Positions 7,013 to 12,770 of a DNA stretch of 17,523 nucleotides are shown piece after piece; the stretch's first letter is position 1, and each line of letters starts with the position of its first letter. A program made the translations under genes and the position numbers. Location: assembly GCA_028701715.1 (NCBI GenBank), contig JAQVQF010000016.1:1-17523 (forward strand), read 5' to 3'. Source of the stretch: Eubacteriales bacterium. Lineage in GTDB: Bacteria; Bacillota; Clostridia; Oscillospirales; CAG-382. The notes under the pieces were generated by a model. The model worked only from the letters and a program-made list of their open reading frames with translations. It was not told the origin of the DNA and ran no database searches.

Positions 7013-7438
7013 TTAGTCGACAACCGATACGCCCATGCTGCGGGCTGTGCCGGCGATCATGCTCATGGCGGCTTCGACAGAAGCGGCGTTGAGGTCGGGC
7101 ATTTTGGTTTCGGCAATCTGTTTGATTTGTTCCTTGGTTATCTTCGCGACCTTGTTGTTGTTGGGAACGCCGGAGCCGCTTTCGATTCCGCAGGCTTTTT
7201 TTATAAGAACAGCCGCGGGAGGGGTCTTGGTAATGAATGTGAACGTACGGTCGGCGTACACGGTGATAACCACCGGTATGATGAGACCTATATCGTTCTT
7301 GGTACGTTCGTTAAAATCCTTTGTGAATAAAGGGATGGCTACGCCGTATTGGCCGAGCGCAGGTCCGACGGGAGGCTGAGGAGTAGCCTTGCCTGCCGGG
7401 AGCTGAAGCTTGATGTAGCCGACAATTTTCTTTGCCAT
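7013..7438 (-). CDS. rplK: 50S ribosomal protein L11
   Basis: 141 residues from the ATG at 7438 (GGAGGTG upstream). The longer frame to 7513 adds 25 non-homologous residues and is rejected. The N-terminal domain has QLPAGKATPQPPVGPALGQ; the C-terminal rRNA-binding domain has TKTPPAAVL, ETKMPDLNAASVEAAM and GTARSMGV. L11 organises the GTPase-associated centre and is needed for RelA-type stringent signalling. The usual GQHGVNI..F motif reads GQYGVAIPLF here, so the well-conserved Asn is Ala; this may be lineage-specific. It is followed at 13 bases by rplA. Confidence 0.97.
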   Translation of the reverse strand: MAKKIVGYIKLQLPAGKATPQPPVGPALGQYGVAIPLFTKDFNERTKNDIGLIIPVVITVYADRTFTFITKTPPAAVLIKKACGIESGSGVPNNNKVAKITKEQIKQIAETKMPDLNAASVEAAMSMIAGTARSMGVSVVD

Positions 7439-7472
7439 GTTTTTACACCTCCGAATGTGGTAATTATTTTTC

Positions 7473-7526
7473 GGGACTGACAGTCCCTCCCACACGGCGT
7501 CGGAAAATGGCATATTTCCGTGCCGT
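7473..7526 (-). repeat. two hairpins in the nusG-rplK junction
   Basis: GGGACT-GAC-AGTCCC (7473-7487) is a perfect 6-bp stem. Next to it, ACGGC..CGGAAA and TTTCCG.GCCGT (7494-7526) form a longer interrupted stem. Both would fold in the mRNA just upstream of the rplK ribosome site. Neither is followed by a U-tract. They could be a processing or autoregulatory structure. Confidence 0.5.
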
Positions 7527-7535
7527 TTGCCCTGT

Positions 7536-8066
7536 TTATACGGGCTTAACTTGTGAAACCGAAAGCTCTACTTTGGTTTCACGACCGAAAAGAGAAGCAC
7601 TTACGGTGACCTTCATCTTGTCGGGAGAAATTTCTTCCACGATTCCCACGAATCCCGAAAGAGGACCATCGATAATTTTGACACTGTCACCCAGCTCGAA
7701 AGCTATTTCAATAACCTTGACCTCTACACCGAGCTTTTCCACCTCTTTGTCGGACAAGGGTACGGGACGCGAACCGGGTCCCACAAAACCCGTGACACCG
7801 GTTGTGTTGCGGATGATATGCCAGCTCTCGTCGTTCATAATCATTTTGACGAGAACATAACTGGGGAAAATTTTGCGTTCGATTTCCTTTTCTTCCGAGC
7901 CCGATATTTCGATAACCTTTTCGGTTGGAATCTTAACGTCGAATATCATGTCGGAAAGACCGCGGTTTTCGACAATCTTTTCTATATTGCCGGCAACCTT
8001 GTTTTCGTATCCCGAATATGTGTGAATAACATACCAGCGTGGTACGGAATCAACAGGCATTCCCAT
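7536..8066 (-). CDS. nusG: transcription termination/antitermination factor NusG
   Basis: 176 residues. The NGN domain begins PRWYVIHTYSGYENKVAGN and includes FPSYVLVKM and the RNTTGVTGFVG signature (about residues 9-115). The C-terminal KOW domain has GDSVKIIDGPLSGFVGIVEEI. NusG binds the RNA polymerase clamp and couples it to ribosomes, Rho or pausing signals. The ATG at 8066 has AAGGGCGG at a normal distance; an ATG two codons in is possible. It lies 12 bases after secE and upstream of rplK, the conserved order. Confidence 0.98.
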   Translation of the reverse strand: MGMPVDSVPRWYVIHTYSGYENKVAGNIEKIVENRGLSDMIFDVKIPTEKVIEISGSEEKEIERKIFPSYVLVKMIMNDESWHIIRNTTGVTGFVGPGSRPVPLSDKEVEKLGVEVKVIEIAFELGDSVKIIDGPLSGFVGIVEEISPDKMKVTVSASLFGRETKVELSVSQVKPV

Positions 8067-8078
8067 TGCGATCCGCCC

Positions 8079-8288
8079 TTATACGATTGTAGCAAGCCAT
8101 AATACCAGCTTGCTGAAGCCAAAGTCAAGTAAGCCTACCACGACGGCCACAATCACAAGCTCCACGATAACGACCCATGTGCGTTTCTTGGTTTCTTCCA
8201 TTGTAGGCCAGGTAACCTTTTTTCTTTCGCTTTTTAAGTCTCTGAAAAACTTTGCGACACGGTTTTGCTTTTTTTCGATTTCAGCCAT
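8079..8288 (-). CDS. secE: preprotein translocase subunit SecE
   Basis: 69 residues from the ATG at 8288, which has AAAGGAAAGG upstream; a TTG at 8309 is in frame but less likely. The protein has a basic amphipathic N-terminal region with FFRDLKSERKKVTWPT, the SecE signature, and a single C-terminal transmembrane helix (about 37-62). This is the short Gram-positive form. It stabilises SecY in the translocon. Position directly upstream of nusG is the classic arrangement. Confidence 0.96.
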   Translation of the reverse strand: MAEIEKKQNRVAKFFRDLKSERKKVTWPTMEETKKRTWVVIVELVIVAVVVGLLDFGFSKLVLWLATIV

Positions 8289-8330
8289 TATTATGACCTT
8301 TCCTTTCAATATTGCCGCAATGCTTTGTGC

Positions 8331-8395
8331 GTCTCCGTTTACGGAAGGTCTCCGTTTACGGAAGGTCTCCGTTTACGGAAGGTTCCGTTTGCGGA
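8331..8395. repeat. 17-bp tandem repeat (3 perfect plus 1 degenerate copy) between rpmG and secE
   Basis: Units GTCTCCGTTTACGGAAG at 8331-8347, 8348-8364 and 8365-8381 are identical; a fourth diverged copy runs 8382-8395 (GTTCCGTTTGCGGA). Each unit contains the small inverted repeat TCCGT-TT-ACGGA, so the transcript can form a string of mini-hairpins upstream of the secE ribosome site. Perfect identity suggests recent slippage expansion. The copy number is too low and there are no spacers, so it is not CRISPR. Confidence 0.9.
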
Positions 8396-8432
8396 TTGTG
8401 GCCGCTCCGGACGCAATGACACAAAACACGCC

Positions 8433-8456
8433 GTTTGAAAGATTTATCTTTCAAAC
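8433..8456 (-). repeat. perfect hairpin after rpmG
   Basis: GTTTGAAAGA and TCTTTCAAAC form a 10-bp perfect stem with a 4-base loop, 8 bases after the rpmG stop. On the - strand it is followed by GGCGTGTTTTG, not a clean U-tract, so it may be a partial terminator or an mRNA-stability/processing element that sets L33 versus SecE levels. Confidence 0.6.
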
Positions 8457-8463
8457 ATTCCCC

Positions 8464-8613
8464 TTACTTGCTCTCTTTGTGAAGAGTGTGCTTGCGGCAG
8501 AATTTGCAGAATTTTTTCATTTCAATTCTGTCGGGGTCATTTTTCTTGTTTTTGACAGTGTCGTAATTCCTCTGCTTGCATTCGCTGCAAACCAAGGTAA
8601 TTTTAACTCTCAT
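8464..8613 (-). CDS. rpmG: 50S ribosomal protein L33 (zinc-binding type)
   Basis: 49 residues. It begins MRVKITLVCSECKQRNYDT and ends KKFCKFCRKHTLHKESK. The two CxxC pairs (C9/C12 and C36/C39) mark the zinc-ribbon paralogue type of L33. The ATG at 8613 is preceded by GGAGGTG. It is the first gene of the operon, downstream of the consensus promoter at 8742-8770, and precedes secE as is usual in Firmicutes. Confidence 0.96.
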   Translation of the reverse strand: MRVKITLVCSECKQRNYDTVKNKKNDPDRIEMKKFCKFCRKHTLHKESK

Positions 8614-8657
8614 TTATTCGGCACCTCCATTATAAATGTAACCTCCCTCCGACATAT

Positions 8658-8685
8658 TCTTCCGGAGGAAATCATAACCGGAAGA
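8658..8685 (-). repeat. stem-loop in the rpmG 5' leader
   Basis: TCTTCCGG (8658-8665) and CCGGAAGA (8678-8685) form a perfect 8-bp stem (one more pair outward) with a 12-base loop, in the roughly 120-base leader between promoter and rpmG. On the - strand the right arm and following bases contain CCTCC- and GGAGG-like stretches, so the fold could influence ribosome access. Confidence 0.45.
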
Positions 8686-8741
8686 AGAGCATATTTTTTT
8701 GTTAAAACGCAAAAATAAAAGCCCTTTGCAGAGGTGAGGCA

Positions 8742-8770
8742 ATTATAGCAGACATATTAAGACTTGTCAA
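8742..8770 (-). promoter_or_regulatory. consensus sigma-A promoter of the rpmG-secE-nusG-rplKA operon
   Basis: On the - strand: TTGACA (complement of 8765-8770), 17 bp, TATAAT (complement of 8742-8747); both hexamers are perfect. It is divergent from the promoter at 8808-8836, with only 37 bases between the -35 boxes. Confidence 0.9.
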
Positions 8771-8807
8771 TAGTTTTTTCCGAATTTTAAACTTTTTCTA
8801 TCTTCTG

Positions 8808-8836
8808 TTGACAAAATATTTGCCTACTTGTATAAT
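8808..8836 (+). promoter_or_regulatory. consensus sigma-A promoter of the nucleotidyltransferase-MORN operon
   Basis: TTGACA (8808-8813), 17 bp, TATAAT (8831-8836), both perfect. The gene start at 8874 lies about 38 bases downstream, so the leader is short. Such a strong promoter implies steady vegetative expression. Confidence 0.9.
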
Positions 8837-8873
8837 ATGTTGTGTAAAACTATAAAATTCCCGGAGAAAAAAA

Positions 8874-10748
8874 TTGGAAAACGAAAGAATTTACTTATTT
8901 AATATAATAAGCTCGGTGCTGAAAGGCTCGGCGGTGCTGTACCTTATGGACGATCTCGATTATTCCACACTGTTCGAGATCGCGAAAAAACAGGATCTGA
9001 CCAATTTTCTCTGTGAAGGATTAAAGGATATATTCCTCCCGGAAAAAGTGTTGACCGCGCAAAAGGAAGCCTTGACGGAGCAAAAGACCGCCTACCGCGA
9101 CTACAATCGGTTATTGCATCTGCTTGCGGAAAGATCAATAAACTGTATGCCGTTGGGAGGCGCCGCTCTGCGCGGATTATATACCGACCCCCTGCTGCGG
9201 GAAAGCCGGGATTTTGATATACTCATCCATGCGAAAGACCGCGAGGAAGCTAAAATTTTCGCCGGTAAGAACGGCTTTTCTCATGTGAGGGAATGTAAGA
9301 ACGCCGATTATTATTTTAAACCTCCGGCGACACGCATCGCGTTAAAAACAGACTATCCCGGCATCGACCTTTGGTCGAGGGCACTGCGTCAGGACGGCGG
9401 ACATATTTACGGGCTGTCGCCTGAGGACAGATATGTTACGGCGTTGTATGCTTTAAAAATGGCGCTGGATACCGGCCGCGGACAAGCCAAGCTTTTGGCG
9501 GATATCTTTGTACTTTACTTCGCCTGCGATCATCTTTTCGACTGGGAATATATAAAAAACGAAACCGATTCTATCGGACTGAGCTTTTTTGAAACCAAGA
9601 TCAGGGATATGTATTCCGCTTTGTTCCTTGAAAACAAGGACAAACAGTTCGATAAAGAGCTGTTCGGCAAGCTTTTTGACGATTTCCCGAAAAAGCTGCC
9701 GCCTAAATATTTATCCCCGGAAAAAGAAAAGCTGATTAAAAAAGTAAAAAAAGCATTGATAATAACCGGAGCCGTGCTCACCGTTTTAACCGTATCGTTG
9801 CTTATCGCTTTGTTTAACAATAAATACGGCTACAAGCCGGACGATCTGAGCGGTTCGGATATATCCGAAAACGAAAGCAATACCGTAAACGATTCCTCGC
9901 TGCCCGATTATATTTCCTACAATACCGGGCTGTATTACGGCGAAATAAAGGACGGCTTGCCCGAAGGCGACGGGAGAATGGAATATTATTCCGGAGATAT
10001 TTATGAAGGTAACTTTTCAAACGGTGTGAGAGAAGGCTATGGTGTATATTATCTTGCCACCGGCGGCAGATATGAAGGCAATTTCGAAAACGGATCAATG
10101 TCGGGTAAAGGTACGTTTTACTATGCGAACGACGATATTGTCAGCGGCACATTCGCGGAAGGCCTGCCCAACGGTCTTTGTAAATTCATATACGCCAACG
10201 GTTCGGTTTATGAAGGAAACCTTGTCGACGGCGTCAGGGACGGCAGCGGTAATTTCGCATATGAAAACGGCGATAAATATGTCGGCTTGTTCAAGGACGG
10301 CGATAAATCCGGCGAAGGCACCTATACCTGGGCAAACGGGGCTGTTTTTTCCGGCACATGGGAAGACAACGAAGAGGTGGAGGGTAAATACACCGACAGC
10401 TTCGGCACTTTCACGGGAACCTTTAAGGACGGTAAATTTTTCGGAGAAGGCAAATATACATACGCCAACGGCGATGTTTACACGGGTGCTTTTTTAAACG
10501 GACTCGAAAATGACGACGACGGCGTGCTGGTTTATAAAACCGGCGGCAAATATGAGGGCAGCTTTGTCAACGGAGTGTTCCACGGAAACGGGACCATGTA
10601 TCTTCCTAACGGAGACGTTGTGAAAGGCGGCTTTAAAAACGGAAAGCTGGAAGGAGAGGCGTCGTATTACTACGCCGCTCAAAACATAACCCAAACCGTC
10701 GTATATAAAAACGGAGAAATAATTGAATATAAGAGTGTGGTAAAATGA
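8874..10748 (+). CDS. fusion protein: nucleotidyltransferase-like domain, TM helix, MORN repeats
   Basis: 624 residues from a TTG start with CGGAGAA 5-10 bases upstream. Residues 1-270 resemble the uncharacterised nucleotidyltransferase family (NTP_transf_5 type): LGGAALRGLYTDPLLRESRDFDILI (94-118) gives the GG and the two acidic residues D113/D115, and GIDLW (163-167) could give the third Asp. A basic stretch, then one transmembrane helix (about 294-314), follows. After an acidic Ser/Asn linker (320-350) come about 11 MORN-type repeats of 20-23 residues (353-610; pattern YEGNFxNGxxxGxGxxxYxNG). With Lys-rich residues before the helix, the N-terminal domain is probably cytoplasmic and the MORN ladder extracytoplasmic. 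The stop overlaps the next start (ATGA). I do not know the substrate or role. The domain calls are pattern-based. Confidence 0.8.
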   Translation: MENERIYLFNIISSVLKGSAVLYLMDDLDYSTLFEIAKKQDLTNFLCEGLKDIFLPEKVLTAQKEALTEQKTAYRDYNRLLHLLAERSINCMPLGGAALRGLYTDPLLRESRDFDILIHAKDREEAKIFAGKNGFSHVRECKNADYYFKPPATRIALKTDYPGIDLWSRALRQDGGHIYGLSPEDRYVTALYALKMALDTGRGQAKLLADIFVLYFACDHLFDWEYIKNETDSIGLSFFETKIRDMYSALFLENKDKQFDKELFGKLFDDFPKKLPPKYLSPEKEKLIKKVKKALIITGAVLTVLTVSLLIALFNNKYGYKPDDLSGSDISENESNTVNDSSLPDYISYNTGLYYGEIKDGLPEGDGRMEYYSGDIYEGNFSNGVREGYGVYYLATGGRYEGNFENGSMSGKGTFYYANDDIVSGTFAEGLPNGLCKFIYANGSVYEGNLVDGVRDGSGNFAYENGDKYVGLFKDGDKSGEGTYTWANGAVFSGTWEDNEEVEGKYTDSFGTFTGTFKDGKFFGEGKYTYANGDVYTGAFLNGLENDDDGVLVYKTGGKYEGSFVNGVFHGNGTMYLPNGDVVKGGFKNGKLEGEASYYYAAQNITQTVVYKNGEIIEYKSVVK

Positions 10749-11074
10749 GGGTTGCGGTTATCGGATCACGCAGTTTAACCATTGATATAAGCAAATACAT
10801 ACCCGCGGGGGCAACGGAGATAATCACAGGCGGAGCCGAAGGCATTGATATGCTGGCGGAGCGCTATGCCGACGAGCACCGCATATCAAAGCATATAATA
10901 CGTCCGGATTACGGCAAGCACGGCAAAGCCGCGCCGCTTGTGAGGAATCAGCGTATTGTCAATTTAGCCGACATTATAGTCGCCTTCTGGGACGGCGAAT
11001 CGGGAGGCACGGCGTTTACCGTCAAATATGCGAGACAGGTCAGAAAGCCCCTTAATATTTATAAAATCAAGTAA
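10745..11074 (+). CDS. SLOG-superfamily protein (DUF2493/YpsA-like Rossmann fold)
   Basis: 109 residues. It starts MRVAVIGSRS (strand plus GSR loop), then ITGGAEGID (27-34), the P.Y..HGKAAPLVRNQRIV segment (54-71) and ADIIVAFWDGESGGT (76-90), all typical of the DprA/LOG-like SLOG fold. The family binds nucleotides or nucleotide-derived ligands, and several members work in stress or conflict signalling. Its start overlaps the preceding stop by 4 bases, so translation is coupled to the nucleotidyltransferase-MORN protein, suggesting a joint function. The exact ligand is unknown. Confidence 0.82.
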   Translation: MRVAVIGSRSLTIDISKYIPAGATEIITGGAEGIDMLAERYADEHRISKHIIRPDYGKHGKAAPLVRNQRIVNLADIIVAFWDGESGGTAFTVKYARQVRKPLNIYKIK

Positions 11075-11145
11075 ATTATATTTTAAAATTTATAAATTAA
11101 GCGTAAACGGTTTTTTGGCGGCGTGTTTTTCGGACGGAGAGCAAT

Positions 11146-11997
11146 ATGGCAAACAAGGATATTTTATACGACTATTCGGTCAGCGAAAGCGAAAAGGAAA
11201 ATTTCCGCAGGGCATGCTCGGAAGTTTTTGCAAACCGGAATGACGAAAGGCTGTTTGCGGGTATCGGTACTTTTAATGAAAAACAGCTTCATGCGGTGAT
11301 CAAACGCTATCTGTCACCTGATTTTACCCGTCATGAAATAAAGCTGGCGGACAGCATTGAAACGGAAAGCAACTCCGACGCGTCGGGAAAAAGCTCCTGC
11401 TTGGGATATGTTGCCGATATTTTGACGGAAGAAGGGGATATATACGAGGTCCAAACCGGATCGCTTTATCCTCTGCGCGGTAAGCTTATGTGGTATCTTA
11501 AAAACACCGAATATTACATAAGCGTCGTATATCCCGTGCCGTATATAAGGTGGCTGCGCTGGATAGAGCCGGACAGCGGTAAAATCAGCCCGAAAAGACG
11601 TTGCCCGAAACGCGGCGGAATAACCGATATAGCCCATGAGCTTTATTGGATACGTGAATTTATCGGCGACAGACGCTTCAGCCTCAGGGTGCTGTTTATA
11701 GACATGGAGGAATACCGGATAAGAAACGGCTGGGATAAATCCGGCAAGCGCGGCTCCGAAAGGTACGAAAGAATTCCCGTGGAGCTTGAAGGAACGGCTT
11801 TTCTGAACGGTGCGGAAGATTACAGAGCCTTCCTGCCGGACACATTATGCGGGCTGTTTACGGCTTCGCAGTACGCAAAAGCTACGGGAATACGGGGAAA
11901 GAGCACTTATTCCATGCTTAAGATACTCTGCGGTCTGGGGTTGATTGAGCATACCGGCGAAAAGAAAAGAAAAAGCGCTCTGTACCGTATAATATGA
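11146..11997 (+). CDS. conserved clostridial protein, possible PD-(D/E)xK-like core with C-terminal winged helix
   Basis: 283 residues, start ATG at 11146 with GGACGGAGAG upstream. I recognise it as a conserved uncharacterised family of gut Clostridia (pattern IYEVQTGSLYPLRGKL...VVYPVP..RWLRWI...SPKRRCPKRG, then LLFIDMEEYR..NGWDKSGKRGSERYERIP). Residues 60-103 could form a restriction-endonuclease-like core: HE (63-64), GYVAD with D91, and E101-V-Q103. The last 48 residues look like a winged helix (LFTASQYAKATGI..LKILCGLGLIEHTGEKKRKSALYRI). It is 71 bases downstream of the SLOG gene on the same strand with no promoter seen between, so it is probably co-transcribed. The nuclease-fold idea is inference only. 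Confidence 0.65.
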   Translation: MANKDILYDYSVSESEKENFRRACSEVFANRNDERLFAGIGTFNEKQLHAVIKRYLSPDFTRHEIKLADSIETESNSDASGKSSCLGYVADILTEEGDIYEVQTGSLYPLRGKLMWYLKNTEYYISVVYPVPYIRWLRWIEPDSGKISPKRRCPKRGGITDIAHELYWIREFIGDRRFSLRVLFIDMEEYRIRNGWDKSGKRGSERYERIPVELEGTAFLNGAEDYRAFLPDTLCGLFTASQYAKATGIRGKSTYSMLKILCGLGLIEHTGEKKRKSALYRII

Positions 11998-12016
11998 TTA
12001 CGGAAAAGCGCTTTTT
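11970..12016 (+). terminator. probable terminator overlapping the end of the 11146-11997 gene
   Basis: AAAAAGCGCT (11970-11979) and AGCGCTTTTT (12007-12016) form a 10-bp stem whose long loop contains an inner CCGTA/TACGG stem (11985-11989, 11999-12003). The right arm ends in a five-T run. The stop codon (11995-11997) lies in the loop. Confidence 0.55.
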
Positions 12017-12061
12017 AAACGGAATTTTAATTAAAGCATTAAAATAAAAGCGAGTGAGGAT

Positions 12062-12303
12062 ATGAAAGCTTTTAACGTTCAGGTGAACCCTTATCTGGAA
12101 TTTATGAATTTGATTCTGCTCACGAGCAGATATAACGAGATGACGACGCCGTATATCGGTTATGAACTGATGAACTGATGAACTGATGTACTGATGTACT
12201 GATGAACTGATGAATTGATGAACTGATGAACGACGATAAAAACGAATACACGGACGCCGTAAAAGCATTTTTCGAACCCTACCGTCAGGATATTTATATT
12301 TAA
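12062..12303 (+). pseudogene. remnant of a protein gene (DUF4932-like N-terminus), interrupted by an 8-bp tandem repeat and truncated
   Basis: An ATG at 12062 with a GTGAGG site opens a 38-codon frame (MKAFNVQVNPYLEFMNLI... to PYIGYELMN, stop 12176-12178) that enters the repeat array and stops. Beyond the repeat, ATG at 12226 opens a different frame (MNDDKNEYTDAVKAFFEPYRQDIYI, stop 12301-12303). Together they look like a single N-terminal region of DUF4932-type proteins (VNPYLEFMN...YNE...EYTDAVKAFFEPY), whose members are several hundred residues long. The 8-bp repeat shifts the frame and contains TGA in every frame, and the rest of the gene is missing. I am confident it is broken; the family assignment is moderate. 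Confidence 0.6.
12163..12231. repeat. 8-bp tandem repeat TGAACTGA, eight copies plus a partial one
   Basis: Units start at 12163, 12171, 12179, 12187, 12195, 12203, 12211 and 12219. Five are TGAACTGA, two (12187, 12195) are TGTACTGA and one (12211) is TGAATTGA; a partial TGAAC ends the array. The variants show some age. Eight bases per unit means each gain or loss shifts the reading frame. The - strand is free of stops and encodes a spurious Ser-Val-His-Gln-Phe-Ile-Ser repeat. Confidence 0.95.
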
Positions 12304-12351
12304 TCATTGAAGCTGCTTGAACCGATGCCGCGGCAGCTTATATATTCAACG

Positions 12352-12394
12352 TGAGCTTAACATTTCCGGAAAGGAAGGTTAAGCTCATTTTTTT
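12352..12394 (+). terminator. rho-independent terminator after the remnant gene
   Basis: TGAGCTTAAC (12352-12361) and GTTAAGCTCA (12378-12387) form a 10-bp perfect stem with a 16-base loop, followed by a run of seven T. It insulates the next operon. The surrounding gap 12304-12456 has no other gene. Confidence 0.85.
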
Positions 12395-12456
12395 ATTGTT
12401 CGCTAAAAGGAGTTTTGTCATCTTTCGTCATATAATGTAAGAAGGAAGTCAAATTA

Positions 12457-12513
12457 ATGAACGTCCGGCGGCATTGCTTTCGGACAAATAATCGGGAATC
12501 TATGAAGGGATGA
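12457..12513 (+). CDS. possible 18-residue leader peptide upstream of the DUF3343 gene
   Basis: ATG at 12457 has a strong GAAGGAAG ribosome site 8 bases upstream. The frame reads MNVRRHCFRTNNRESMKG and stops at 12511-12513, overlapping the ATG at 12510 as ATGA. This is the geometry of a coupled leader ORF. Composition (4 Arg, 1 Cys) does not give a clear attenuation code. It may simply be chance; it has no homologue that I know. Confidence 0.3.
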   Translation: MNVRRHCFRTNNRESMKG

Positions 12514-12770
12514 CCATATGCATGAACACCAACTGTATTTTTGTATTATCTTCCGTAACTTATGTCATGAAAGCCGAAAGACTTCTCGCTTCGGCGGGTA
12601 TATATTCAACCCCCGTAAAAACCGGGGAAGTCGCCAAGGTCCGCGGCTGCGGATACGGGCTTGCGCTTAACGACAGCGGAAGCAATATGGTAAATTGCAA
12701 TAAGGCAAAAGCGATTATCGAAAGGAACGGCATTAATATACTCGGCGTAACGGAGGCGAAAGACAGATGA
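12510..12770 (+). CDS. DUF3343-type small protein (putative Se/S carrier-like)
   Basis: 86 residues from the ATG at 12510, or 82 from the ATG at 12522; the AAGGG at 12505-12509 suits the second better, while the ATGA overlap with the short upstream ORF suits the first. The fold pattern is CIFVLSSVTYVMKAERLLASAGI, a middle loop RGCGYGLAL with a Cys, and AIIERNGINILGV, which matches DUF3343 proteins. These are commonly found beside class V aminotransferases and selenium/sulfur genes and are proposed carriers. Its stop overlaps the start of the desulfurase gene (ATGA), so the two are translationally coupled, supporting a donor-acceptor relationship. Confidence 0.8.
   Translation: MTICMNTNCIFVLSSVTYVMKAERLLASAGIYSTPVKTGEVAKVRGCGYGLALNDSGSNMVNCNKAKAIIERNGINILGVTEAKDR

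Noticed and set aside
7439..7513. 25-residue N-terminal extension of L11
   Set aside because: Not found in the family, and the internal ATG at 7438 has an excellent GGAGGTG site.
8331..8395. CRISPR array
   Set aside because: Units are 17 bp, directly abutting, with no spacers and no cas genes nearby.
8610..8675. 21-residue upstream ORF ending in an ATGA overlap with rpmG (- strand)
   Set aside because: No ribosome-binding site upstream; its start lies in the loop of the leader hairpin. Probably chance.
8614..8873. tRNA gene between rpmG and its neighbours
   Set aside because: No cloverleaf, T-loop or D-loop pattern seen; the region holds two divergent promoters and a leader stem only.
12163..12231. 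Phase-variable switch by 8-bp repeat slippage
   Set aside because: Every + frame through three or more units meets TGA, so no change near the present copy number could restore a full protein, and the downstream coding part ends after 25 residues.
11918..12307. 129-codon open frame on the - strand with Ser-Val-His-Gln-Phe-Ile-Ser repeats
   Set aside because: It exists only because the TGAACTGA array has no stop on that strand. It overlaps the real gene end at 11997, has no ribosome site, and its composition outside the repeat is not protein-like.
12431..12436. TATAAT as a promoter for the DUF3343 operon
   Set aside because: No acceptable -35 at 16-18 bp, and the implied transcript start would fall inside the ribosome site.
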